A stretch of 64,000 nt of DNA from Saprospiraceae bacterium (GTDB lineage Bacteria > Bacteroidota > Bacteroidia > Chitinophagales > Saprospiraceae). Below, in pieces: positions 11,301 to 20,212 of the stretch. Numbering within the stretch: position 1 is the stretch's first letter; each line of letters begins with the position of its first letter. Where the stretch lies: assembly GCA_020628645.1 (NCBI GenBank), contig JAHDES010000005.1:62001-126000 (forward strand), read 5' to 3'. The notes below the pieces were generated by a model, which saw only the letters and a list, made by a program, of their open reading frames with translations, ran no database searches and was not told the DNA's origin. The translations under genes and the position numbers were made by a program.

Positions 11301-12606
11301 AGTAGTAATAGGAGCCAATGCCGACGGTTCAGGCGGTACTATACTTGGTACAAGCAATTATAATACACCAATTACAGTAGGAACAGCGAATACTCCACCT
11401 TTTGAGGCAGACGGAAATACAACTTATGACTTGATTATAAGAGATACTGAAAATGACGATTGCTTTCAACCTTATTCGACATTGCCTTTAGAAAGCTGTT
11501 TTACTTGTCCAGAAATCACTCTTGCCACAACTTCTGAATCAGAAATTTGTGATGGTGAAGTGGTTCCTACCATTCAAGTAGCGACGCAAGATGTTTTAAC
11601 GCCTGATCAAATTCAGTTCGTTTATTTTACAACACCACAATTTGGCGACAATATGTATAGCGGAGGAACATCTATTGGAAGTGCAGTGAGTCCAACAGGA
11701 GGTTTTGCAAGTATATCGAATGTGAGTTTTCCAAGTGCCAATACCTATTATGTATACGCACTATTGACTCCAGGTCCAACAGATGATGTTACTTGTCGCC
11801 CGACAGATTTTGTAGAAATAACGGTAAATCCATTGCCAATAATAACACAGGATGTATCAGATGAAAGAGTATGTTTAGATTCTATAGCCAGAATACAATT
11901 AGCGAACTCAGAAATTGGAATCAGTTATCAATTGAGAAATGATAGTGATGATAGTCTGGTAAGTAATCCTGTGGCAGGTACAGGAGGAACAATTCTATTA
12001 GAAACCAATCTGCATAATACGGTAGGTACGTTTACTTATAATGTATTAGCTACCAATACTTCTGGTGCTTGTCAATTAGAGCTAACAGACAAAGCCGTAA
12101 TATCTGTAGAAATATGTGATTATCCAACATTGCCACGTTGTACGACTCCCGCTTGCCATCTTACATCAAATGATCTTTATCTGGGCACAGCGATTAATTC
12201 AAATAATGATCAGGGCGTAAGCTTTCCAAATGATATTCACCCTTCTAATTTAATTCATTTTCCAGTCTCTATTTATAACAATACAGGAAGTACGGCTTAT
12301 TTGAATGTATGGGCAGATTGGAATGCGGATGGCGATTATGATGATGCAGGAGAACAAATAGCAAGTGAAACCTATTTATATGCTTCTTATAATGGAACGT
12401 TTACGGTGTCTCTCCCTACAACTGTTCCCACAACAGTTGTACAAGATTCGGATATCGATTTTCTATTTCGTTTAAGTACAGATGATAATTCTATTACAGA
12501 GGCTTGTGATGGAGGCTGTTCGCCAGATGGGGAAGTAGAAGATTATCAATTACGAATAGATTGTAATTACAATGTTTGTCAGCCTGTAGATATTAATGAC
12601 GATTAA
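8329..12606 (+). CDS. Giant surface protein: DUF4347, Ig-like and SprB repeats, GEVED
   Basis: 1425 residues. A hydrophobic N-terminal segment (about 10-22) is followed by a DUF4347 domain at about 70-167 ([37 protein letters not shown]), a module typical of the N-termini of giant bacterial adhesins. Then come Ig/PKD-like domains and two or three SprB-type repeats at about 795-940 ([23 protein letters not shown]); SprB is the gliding-motility adhesin of Flavobacterium. A module at about 1065-1260 is shared with the next giant gene, and a GEVED domain at about 1280-1417 is close to that of the first. A second ATG at 8356 is possible. No T9SS sorting domain is recognisable at the C-terminus. 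Role inferred: adhesion or gliding surface protein. Confidence 0.88.
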   Translation: [1425 protein letters not shown]

Positions 12607-12636
12607 ACCAAAGAACGTTATTGTGCATATTTATTT

Positions 12637-12669
12637 CCCTTACTTTAGCCTTAGAGTAGGGGATTTTTA
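12637..12669 (+). terminator. Terminator of the DUF4347 giant gene
   Basis: Same 11-bp stem and ATTTTTA tract as the terminator at 5028, here 30 bases after the stop codon of the giant gene. Confidence 0.75.
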
Positions 12670-12702
12670 GTTTAAAAAAGAACTGGGCAATTTTCCAAAA
12701 CG
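12667..12702 (-). pseudogene. Relic of hybrid kinase C-terminus (11 codons plus stop)
   Basis: Reading the minus strand gives RFGKLPSSFLN and a stop, against RFGKYPSSFLN at the end of the intact kinase at 5058. No further kinase sequence is present upstream, so this is a fragment left by duplication and deletion, not a gene. Confidence 0.8.
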
Positions 12703-12935
12703 GATTTGAAATGACATTTTATCAAGTATGTTGTTTTTTATCAGGTATACATGTGTAAAAAATGGCTTTTTCTAGCTTAATTGTTGATTAGTATCTGTGT
12801 ATATGATTTTCCAAAAAAGAAAAGGAGAATTTATAACAAACTAAATTTGGTTCGATTGTTGAATATTGTGACATGTAAAAACTAAAACGTTATAGTTGTT
12901 TGTAATGTATCGCAAATAATTATACATACACATTT

Positions 12936-15900
12936 ATGCACATAAAATTTATTTTTAAAATGCACAACTTCAATCTAGGCATTTTTCGTTTATTACTATT
13001 CATTAGTATTAATTTATCCTTTTCGCTTTTACAAGCACAAACCTACCTACAATCCTCTACGTCATTTTATGCCGAGGAAAACCCAGGAATGCTTCTTTTT
13101 GAAGGGGTCACCATCACTGATTTTGAAGTAGCAGATGGAGTGACGCATCTGCTTTATTATTATCATGGTGAAAATAAGATTCCTACTACAGATGGTACTA
13201 CCACTCCCAACAAAACAGAAGGGTTTCTTACTGAAATATCTAGATCAGTGGGTTATGCTCAATTGGATGCAGATGGCAATATACTATATCATACAATTAT
13301 AGCAGGAGCAAATAATGACCTTGCCACCGAGATAGAAGTAAGTGATGGAGTGGTGTACATTTTAGGCGAAGCGAATAGTAGTGACTTTCCAACAACAGAT
13401 GGTACAGGGCCTACATCCAGCGGTGGTTTTACTAATTCTGGTTTGTTTTTAATGTCCAGAGATGCTGCATCAGGGGGATTGTTAGCGAGTACAATTATTT
13501 CTAGTGATCTCTCCTTAAGATCGACTACATGGGGAACGCTTTTAAAAGCAGTAAATGGAGAAGCTCATCTAATATATTCCAATATAAATGATTCACAAAT
13601 TAATCCTAGTTTAACGCCTACAGATGGTTCTTCCTATCCTTCAGCTACTGGTGCAAGTGGAACGTGGTATTATAAATTTGGCCCTTCTTTGGCTGGTCCT
13701 TCCGTGTCTTTTCAAGAAGGATTTACTGATATAGAAGATTTTGAAGTAGTTGGTAATACGGTACATTTAGTGGGGATGATGAATAATGCAGGCACCCCTA
13801 CAGAAGGTGGAAGTAATACCCCCGGTTCAAACAATGAATTGACGGCAGCTTATGGGCAATATGATATGAGTACTGCCACTTGGAAAACAAAATTTATAGG
13901 GGTAGATGGATTTGCTGAAGGGGGGGATATAGATGTAGTCGGCAATACCGTACATATTGGTAAAGCACTCAGTTCAAATGGACCAGTGACGCCAACCTCT
14001 ACAGGACTTTCTCTTACACATCCTGATGCGTCTTTCAACGGAATTTATTATACCCAATTAGATATAGGAACAGCAGGTTTTCCCGCTATCGTTTCTACAG
14101 TAGTCGGAACAGATGGACGAACCAAGTATGGTGAAATGGAGGTAGTCAATGGAAAAGCACATTTCATTTACAGTTTTGAGTCGAATAATGACTTATTAGT
14201 GCCCACGACAGACGGTACATCCGTAGCATCAACAACCTATAGTACAGGCTATACTGCCTTAAATAATTTTGGGGATGTTGAAATCTTTACGATTCTCGGA
14301 GCAGGTACAGCATCAGACGAACTAGAATTAGAAGTACAAGGTGATAACGTCTATTTGTATAGTATCACAGGAGATGTTTCAAACTACCCACATACCAACT
14401 ATTTTCCGACAGGTGCAAATGACCCTACGCCAGCTCTAAGTAAAATCAATCATACGACAGGTGAATTGATGTTTTCTACGACTTTTGGAAGTAATGAAAA
14501 TGAATCACTTAGATCTAAAAATGATAATCTGCTTCAGGTAGTCGATGGTTTGATCTATATGATGGTACAGTTTGAGGGGAGTGAATATCCCCAAACCTCT
14601 AATGTAGTACCTACTTCAAGCACTGGAACTGTTAATTCTAAATCAGGGAATATAACGGTGATCAATATGTGTGATGATAACCTGACCTACACAACTGAAA
14701 GTAGTACCCTTACTCCAGCTACGCAAACGGTCTGTCAATTGGCCTTAGTGGAGAATATTATGGCAGAGGATGTCTATGTAGCAGGAGATGATTTACCAGA
14801 ATTATATATCGAAGGTGCGCCCGTCAATCAATATATGATAAAAGCCAATTATCAATGGCAATGGTCGGAAAGCCCTACAGGCCCATGGATGGATATTGAT
14901 GGAGCCACTTTGATGGATTATACCCCTATACCCGCTAGTACCGATCGTTATTTTAAACGAGTTTCTACAAAAGACAGATGTTGTGGACTAACTCCTCTTC
15001 AAGAAACGGATGTAGCCGCAGTATTGGTGAATGATGATGAGGCTCCAACAGTAGATGCAGGAGGTGTATTTCATTCTTGTGCAGGATTAAGTGTTACTTT
15101 AGGAGGGGCGCCTACCGCTGATGGAGGTACACCGCCTTATACCTATACCTGGGATGGGGTAAGCAGTTCTGATCCTAATCCAGTCGTCAGTCCAAGTACT
15201 TCTACAATTTACACGGTTACGGTAGTGGATGCTACGGGTTGTTCACAGATTGACCAAGTTCCTGTGAATATTTATCAAGCCAATGCAGGGGCAAATCGCT
15301 CCTCTTGTTCAGGAGAACCTATTCGTATTGGTTCTGATCCACCAGCAGGTTTGTCTGGAGTTACCTATAGTTGGTCACCCACAACAGGTTTAGATTGTCC
15401 GACTTGTCCTAAACCTGTTGCTACGCCAAGTGCAACAACGACTTATACGGTCTCTATGACCATACCTACTACAGGTGGTTCTTGTACCACAACGGATGAT
15501 GTAACGATCACCTATGTTGGTCCCCCAGGAGCAGGAGCTTTTGCTGGGGCAGATAGAACAATTTGTATAGGAGGAACCACAACAATAGGCAACAATTTGG
15601 ATGCTTCTTATGACTATACTTGGGCACCTGGGAATTATCTTACGGATAATCAATCTTCTCAAACTACTTTTCAATCTGGAAGTTTGGAGTTACCTGAACC
15701 AGATCCCATCACTTATTATTTGACCGCAGAAAAGGCAGGTTGTACCTTTATAGATGATGCTACAGTAAATGTAATTTTAGCAGATGCAGGACAAGATGGT
15801 TGTGGCCCTCGATATGTAGGGATAGAAGATCCACACCCAGATATAGATGCAACCTATTCATGGGTTAAAGTAAGTGGGCCAGGTAATTTTACAGGTGCTA

Positions 15901-18900
15901 CAAATGAACCTCGTGTACCTGTTTCTTCTTCTGGTTCGGGAACAACTACCTATCGACTAACCGTAACACATGATGGTGTGAGTTGTACTGATGAAGTGGT
16001 GGTGCCACCCTGTGGTTGTGTAGTAGAAATAGATGTGATTGCTGAGTATGGCTGTCCTGTATACGATCTTCGTGGTGAGCTACAACCGCCTCCTGTGGTT
16101 TTAATAGCTACAGCAGCGGATATTTTTTCAGGGAATCCTGACGATTTTGAATATTCATGGTCACCACAAGCAGGTTTATCGGCTTATGATGAGCGAATTG
16201 TTACCTTGACGGATGGAGTTAATCGTACCTATACGGTAACTATGTCTAGTCCTTTTGAACCTAGTTTTTCCTGTTCAGAAACCATTGTAGTCAACCATCC
16301 TGCATGGTCTTTACCCAATTATAATGCACAAGATCGCGCTACCTGTTTGGGTAATCCAGTACAAATTGGAAGTCCACCAGTTGCGGCTTATTCGTATAAT
16401 TGGTCAGGAGGGTCTTTAAATGATGATTCAACTCCCCAGCCGAATGTCACTCCCTTATCCGATACAGAATATGCAGTTACGGTCACAGATACAGGATCAG
16501 GTTGTATTGCATTGGATACTGTTATTGTTACGGTAGAAGGAGCGAGTGCCAATCCAGGACCAGATCATTTAGTATGTGACAATGGAATTGTACAATTAGG
16601 AGGAGGTCCAGCGCAACCTGGCTATACGTATAGTTGGTCCCCCTCATCAGCTCCTTGGCAAAATGGTACCAATAGTTCTAGTGCACAACCTGAAGTTCAG
16701 GTTGCTATTAATACGACTTTTACCTTGACCGCGACACATACTGCTACAGGTTGTCAAGCTACGGATCAAGTGGATATAGTGGTCGGAACACCAGTTCCAC
16801 CTTTTAATTTACCCGAGCAAACCTTTTGTCCAAGTGATAATGCTGTTTCTATTGGCTCAGGAGCACCTTCTGGTCAGAGCAATTATCAGTGGGAACCCAG
16901 TACACTTGTGGATAATCCTAATTCAGCCAATACGACGATTACCCCTCCACCTAGTGGTTCTATCACTCTTTCGTTGGAAGTAGGAAATTCTAGTGGATGT
17001 AATCGAGTAGAAACCTTAGATTTGGTGACAGAAGAAACAGAACCCGATCCAGGAGAGAGTCAAGTGATTTGTGTGGGTCAATCCATTACGATGGGCGGCG
17101 ATAATGATCCAGCAGCTACTTACCAATGGAGCCCAGGAACAGGCTTAAGCGCTACAGGTTCAGCAAATCCAACTTTAACGCCTTCTTCTGCTGGAACAAC
17201 GGTGTATACCTTATCCAAAACGTTGAATGGGTGTACCGTAAGCAGTGATGTTACCATTACAGTAGAAGATTTTGATATCCCCAATTTAGAAAATAAAACA
17301 GTTTGTAAAGGGGGATGTGCACAAATAGGATTTTTACCCGAACCAAATGTACGATATTCATGGTATCCAACCGAAAATTTATCTGATCCAAAAATATCGA
17401 ATCCAATTGCCTGTGATACTGTAGGTACGGTTTATACCTTAACGGCAGTAGGACTTGGCGGTTGTGCGGTTTCAAAATCCATGACCTTTAGTATTAGTCC
17501 TGAAGAGCCACCAATGTTAGAAGTACCACCTGTTTCATTTTGTTTGGGAGCTGGAAATTTACAATTTGCACCAGTCGTCACACCAAGTAATGGGAACTAT
17601 TATTACGAATGGTCACCCGATGATGTATGGTTGTACGATCCAACTGATCCCAATACAGAAATTGGGGTATCAGAAGCAGGATCTAATTCCTACACCTTAA
17701 CTGTAACCAGTCTGGATAATGGCTGTAGTACTTCAGCGGAGGCGGAGTATTATGCTGAAGTATGTCGGGTTTGTGAACCACCTACAGCACTTCCTCCTGT
17801 AGCTTCACCAGGCGAGTGTCCTGATCCACCAGATCCTGATAATGCTACAATTCGATTGTCAGGAGTAACAGGAGATAAAGTTGGTATTGTAATGGGAGGA
17901 CCTTATGATGATGTTGGTGGGCCATTATATCCTTCAGCACTTAGTATGGGAGGTGCAGATACCATTACATTGACAGGTTTGGTTCATGATACGATTTATA
18001 CGATTCGTGTATTCAATTTTGCAAATAGTTGTTTTTATGATATTGATAGTGTAAGAACTGCACAATCGGTTTGTTGTCCAGATGTAGAAAATCCTTCGGC
18101 ATCACAAGAAATATGTGCAGATGAAGATTTAGAAGACATATTTGTGACGACTACGGCAAGTGAAATTGATTTTGTGTATTTTACCAGTCCTGCACTTGGG
18201 GATGCTATGTATAGTGGTGGAACATCTTTAGGTATAGTAAGCCCTGCTGCTAATGATATAGCAACCCTTTCAGGAGCTAGTTTTCCAGGGCCAGGCACCT
18301 ATTATGTATATACAATTGTACATCCCACACCGTCTCAGGCGGATTGTCGCCCTTATCAATCGCTTGAAATAACGATTAATCCATTACCCGATAATACATT
18401 AGAAGTAACGGATACCTTGGTATGTGAAAATGGAAATGCATTGATATGTGTATTAAACTCAGAGACGGGTATTGCTTATGAACTAGAGCAAGATTGGACA
18501 GGAAGCATAGTCGATGGACCAGTAGCAGGAAATGGAGCAGATGCATGCCTAAGAACAGGAATAATGGGTACGGTTGGAACATTTAATCATAATGTAATTG
18601 CGACAAATCCAAATACAGGCTGTGTAGATACCTTATTGGATCAAGGTATAATTGAGGTAGATTATTGTGACTATCCTTTAGAAGTAAGAATCCCTTGTCC
18701 AGAGGATAATCCTTGTCATTTTGTGAATACCAATTTGTATTTGGGTGCTGGAATTTCTGCTGATCCAGATCCAGATGGCGTAACAGATGATAATGAGGGT
18801 TTTTTATATCCCAATGATTTACATCCGGGGAATTTGATTCATATTCGAGTAATTGCTTTTAATACCACAGGGAGCGATGCTCGATTAAGAGGATGGATTG

Positions 18901-19199
18901 ATTGGAATAACGATAATGATTTTGATGATGCTGGCGAATTGATCGAAGATAATATCTATGCATCGGGTACGTATAATGGAAGTTACACTTTATCTATTCC
19001 TGTGACGATCCCCAATGATGTGGCACAGGATATAGATTTGAATATATTATGGCGATATAGTACAGATTTGACTACACCATTAGGTCCTTGTGAAGGGAGT
19101 GGAGCATGTGCCGCCGATGGAGAAGTGGAGTATCATACCTTTAGAGTAAGTTGTAAGGATGATCAATGTGTAGGACTCGAACAAATCCAGCGAAACTAA
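12936..19199 (+). CDS. Giant secreted Ig-like / GEVED protein with N-terminal SBBP-like region
   Basis: 2087 residues. The N-terminus carries a signal peptide with a hydrophobic core and LLQAQ cleavage region; a second ATG at 12960 would leave the signal intact. Residues about 30-560 contain repeated YTQLD/YGQYD-type and 'PTTDGT' motifs resembling SBBP-type beta-propeller repeats. Residues about 600-1660 are a long array of cysteine-paired Ig/PKD-like repeats (CSGEPIRIGSDP, YSWSPTTGLD). The module with FVYFTSPALGDAMYSGGTS is shared with the gene at 8329, and a GEVED domain lies at about 1928-2071 (GWIDWNNDNDFDDAGE). It ends in a short Cys tail (CKDDQCVGLEQ) like its two paralogues. Probably a secreted or surface-anchored structural protein; ligand unknown. 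Confidence 0.88.
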   Translation: MHIKFIFKMHNFNLGIFRLLLFISINLSFSLLQAQTYLQSSTSFYAEENPGMLLFEGVTITDFEVADGVTHLLYYYHGENKIPTTDGTTTPNKTEGFLTEISRSVGYAQLDADGNILYHTIIAGANNDLATEIEVSDGVVYILGEANSSDFPTTDGTGPTSSGGFTNSGLFLMSRDAASGGLLASTIISSDLSLRSTTWGTLLKAVNGEAHLIYSNINDSQINPSLTPTDGSSYPSATGASGTWYYKFGPSLAGPSVSFQEGFTDIEDFEVVGNTVHLVGMMNNAGTPTEGGSNTPGSNNELTAAYGQYDMSTATWKTKFIGVDGFAEGGDIDVVGNTVHIGKALSSNGPVTPTSTGLSLTHPDASFNGIYYTQLDIGTAGFPAIVSTVVGTDGRTKYGEMEVVNGKAHFIYSFESNNDLLVPTTDGTSVASTTYSTGYTALNNFGDVEIFTILGAGTASDELELEVQGDNVYLYSITGDVSNYPHTNYFPTGANDPTPALSKINHTTGELMFSTTFGSNENESLRSKNDNLLQVVDGLIYMMVQFEGSEYPQTSNVVPTSSTGTVNSKSGNITVINMCDDNLTYTTESSTLTPATQTVCQLALVENIMAEDVYVAGDDLPELYIEGAPVNQYMIKANYQWQWSESPTGPWMDIDGATLMDYTPIPASTDRYFKRVSTKDRCCGLTPLQETDVAAVLVNDDEAPTVDAGGVFHSCAGLSVTLGGAPTADGGTPPYTYTWDGVSSSDPNPVVSPSTSTIYTVTVVDATGCSQIDQVPVNIYQANAGANRSSCSGEPIRIGSDPPAGLSGVTYSWSPTTGLDCPTCPKPVATPSATTTYTVSMTIPTTGGSCTTTDDVTITYVGPPGAGAFAGADRTICIGGTTTIGNNLDASYDYTWAPGNYLTDNQSSQTTFQSGSLELPEPDPITYYLTAEKAGCTFIDDATVNVILADAGQDGCGPRYVGIEDPHPDIDATYSWVKVSGPGNFTGATNEPRVPVSSSGSGTTTYRLTVTHDGVSCTDEVVVPPCGCVVEIDVIAEYGCPVYDLRGELQPPPVVLIATAADIFSGNPDDFEYSWSPQAGLSAYDERIVTLTDGVNRTYTVTMSSPFEPSFSCSETIVVNHPAWSLPNYNAQDRATCLGNPVQIGSPPVAAYSYNWSGGSLNDDSTPQPNVTPLSDTEYAVTVTDTGSGCIALDTVIVTVEGASANPGPDHLVCDNGIVQLGGGPAQPGYTYSWSPSSAPWQNGTNSSSAQPEVQVAINTTFTLTATHTATGCQATDQVDIVVGTPVPPFNLPEQTFCPSDNAVSIGSGAPSGQSNYQWEPSTLVDNPNSANTTITPPPSGSITLSLEVGNSSGCNRVETLDLVTEETEPDPGESQVICVGQSITMGGDNDPAATYQWSPGTGLSATGSANPTLTPSSAGTTVYTLSKTLNGCTVSSDVTITVEDFDIPNLENKTVCKGGCAQIGFLPEPNVRYSWYPTENLSDPKISNPIACDTVGTVYTLTAVGLGGCAVSKSMTFSISPEEPPMLEVPPVSFCLGAGNLQFAPVVTPSNGNYYYEWSPDDVWLYDPTDPNTEIGVSEAGSNSYTLTVTSLDNGCSTSAEAEYYAEVCRVCEPPTALPPVASPGECPDPPDPDNATIRLSGVTGDKVGIVMGGPYDDVGGPLYPSALSMGGADTITLTGLVHDTIYTIRVFNFANSCFYDIDSVRTAQSVCCPDVENPSASQEICADEDLEDIFVTTTASEIDFVYFTSPALGDAMYSGGTSLGIVSPAANDIATLSGASFPGPGTYYVYTIVHPTPSQADCRPYQSLEITINPLPDNTLEVTDTLVCENGNALICVLNSETGIAYELEQDWTGSIVDGPVAGNGADACLRTGIMGTVGTFNHNVIATNPNTGCVDTLLDQGIIEVDYCDYPLEVRIPCPEDNPCHFVNTNLYLGAGISADPDPDGVTDDNEGFLYPNDLHPGNLIHIRVIAFNTTGSDARLRGWIDWNNDNDFDDAGELIEDNIYASGTYNGSYTLSIPVTIPNDVAQDIDLNILWRYSTDLTTPLGPCEGSGACAADGEVEYHTFRVSCKDDQCVGLEQIQRN

Positions 19200-19232
19200 T
19201 AGTAAGATATATTGTGCATATTTTAGTTGAGT

Positions 19233-19264
19233 CCCTACACTTATAATAGTATAGGGGCTTTTTT
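19233..19264 (+). terminator. Terminator of the third giant gene
   Basis: CCCTACACT pairs with AGTATAGGG (8 pairs, one mismatch, 6-base loop), followed after GC by six T. It lies 33 bases after the stop codon. Confidence 0.75.
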
Positions 19265-19433
19265 AATTTAAAATGCATTGTTTTTTAGGTCAATTAATCC
19301 GTATTTTTTTATAACAAAAAGTTACTTTTCAACTTAAAAGACCTAATATTCCCTTTTGATGCTGTTCATGAGAAAAATTAATAAATTCCTTTTTTTCGTG
19401 GATAGAATGATAGTTATATTCAAAAAAAAAACT

Positions 19434-19441
19434 TACCTTTG
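19434..19441 (+). promoter_or_regulatory. Candidate -7 box of rplS
   Basis: TACCTTTG fits TAnnTTTG and lies 47 bases before the rplS start codon. No convincing TTTG -33 element is present at the right distance, so support is partial. Confidence 0.4.
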
Positions 19442-19488
19442 CACTCCAATTACATAAGATACATCTATCATACGAAAATATTAATACG

Positions 19489-19845
19489 ATGGACGCGATT
19501 AATTACGTACAAGACCAACTATCTACTAAAAATGAACTTCCAGCATTTCGACCTGGAGATAACATAGTAGTAACCTATAAAATTATTGAAGGCGATAAGC
19601 AACGTTCACAGGCTTTCCGAGGAAATGTGATTCAAATTAATGGAGATGGAGCTACCAAAACATTTACTATCCGAAAAATGTCAAATGGAGTAGGAGTAGA
19701 GCGTATTTTCCCATTCAATTCTCCTATTATTTCTGATATTAAAGTGCTAAAACGCGGTAAAGTTCGTCGAGCAAAATTATATTACTTACGTGAGTTAGTA
19801 GGTAAGAAGGCTCGTATCAAAGAACGTAAATTTATCAAGAGCTAA
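19489..19845 (+). CDS. rplS: 50S ribosomal protein L19
   Basis: 118 residues, the normal length for L19, a component of the large ribosomal subunit at the 30S/50S interface. Family-typical stretches are [13 protein letters not shown] near the N-terminus, [20 protein letters not shown] in the centre and the basic [21 protein letters not shown] at the C-terminus. ATG start. It is followed by its own strong terminator and appears monocistronic here, without the rpsP-rimM-trmD neighbours found in Proteobacteria. Confidence 0.97.
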   Translation: MDAINYVQDQLSTKNELPAFRPGDNIVVTYKIIEGDKQRSQAFRGNVIQINGDGATKTFTIRKMSNGVGVERIFPFNSPIISDIKVLKRGKVRRAKLYYLRELVGKKARIKERKFIKS

Positions 19846-19871
19846 TTTTAAATTAGTTTATTACATACATT

Positions 19872-19910
19872 AAACGCGCTTATTTGTTTTGTACAGATAA
19901 GCGCGTTTTT
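19872..19910 (+). terminator. rplS terminator
   Basis: A 12-bp perfect stem, AAACGCGCTTAT with ATAAGCGCGTTT, 13-base loop, running into five T. It lies 26 bases after the rplS stop. Confidence 0.92.
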
Positions 19911-20198
19911 GTTATATATAGTTCCTGCTTTCAGTTTAATGAATCAGCTCTTTTAAAATATCCAATTTTCCTTTAGGAAGCACTTTTCTCATTCCTAATT
20001 CAGTTGAATAAAATTTGATTTCCAAGATATATGAAGGATTATGTATGTGTTTGTGTATATATTTTGTTTTATTTATATGAAGATACATTTTTTTTGTGTT
20101 ATTGATGTTTCAGGAAATATAATTGTCCAAATTCGTAAGAATTGCTAGTTTTTTTTGGAAAATTTTAAATAGAAGGTGCAGGGAAAAGAAAAAGTTTA

Positions 20199-20206
20199 TA
20201 TATTTG
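20199..20206 (+). promoter_or_regulatory. Candidate -7 box for the small RNA
   Basis: TATATTTG matches TAnnTTTG exactly; the expected start, about 7 bases on, falls at the first base pairs of the RNA structure at 20212. No good TTTG at the usual -33 distance. Confidence 0.45.
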
Positions 20207-20212
20207 TTGTAC

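Larger units (their letters stand above)
12618..12702. repeat. 85-bp repeat, copy B
   Basis: Same block as 5009-5093 with two mismatches, both in one kinase codon (Tyr TAT becomes Leu TTG). It places a kinase-gene tail behind a paralogue of the first giant gene, indicating segmental duplication followed by loss of the rest of the kinase gene, or gene conversion. Confidence 0.9.
12607..12935. other. 329-bp intergenic region with kinase-gene remnant
   Basis: Contains repeat copy B with its terminator and, on the minus strand at 12667-12702, an 11-codon relic of the kinase C-terminus plus stop (RFGKLPSSFLN). Beyond 12702 similarity to the kinase stops. An exact -7-like TAAATTTG lies at 12842-12849 and may serve the next gene, but no good TTTG partner was found upstream. 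Confidence 0.6.
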
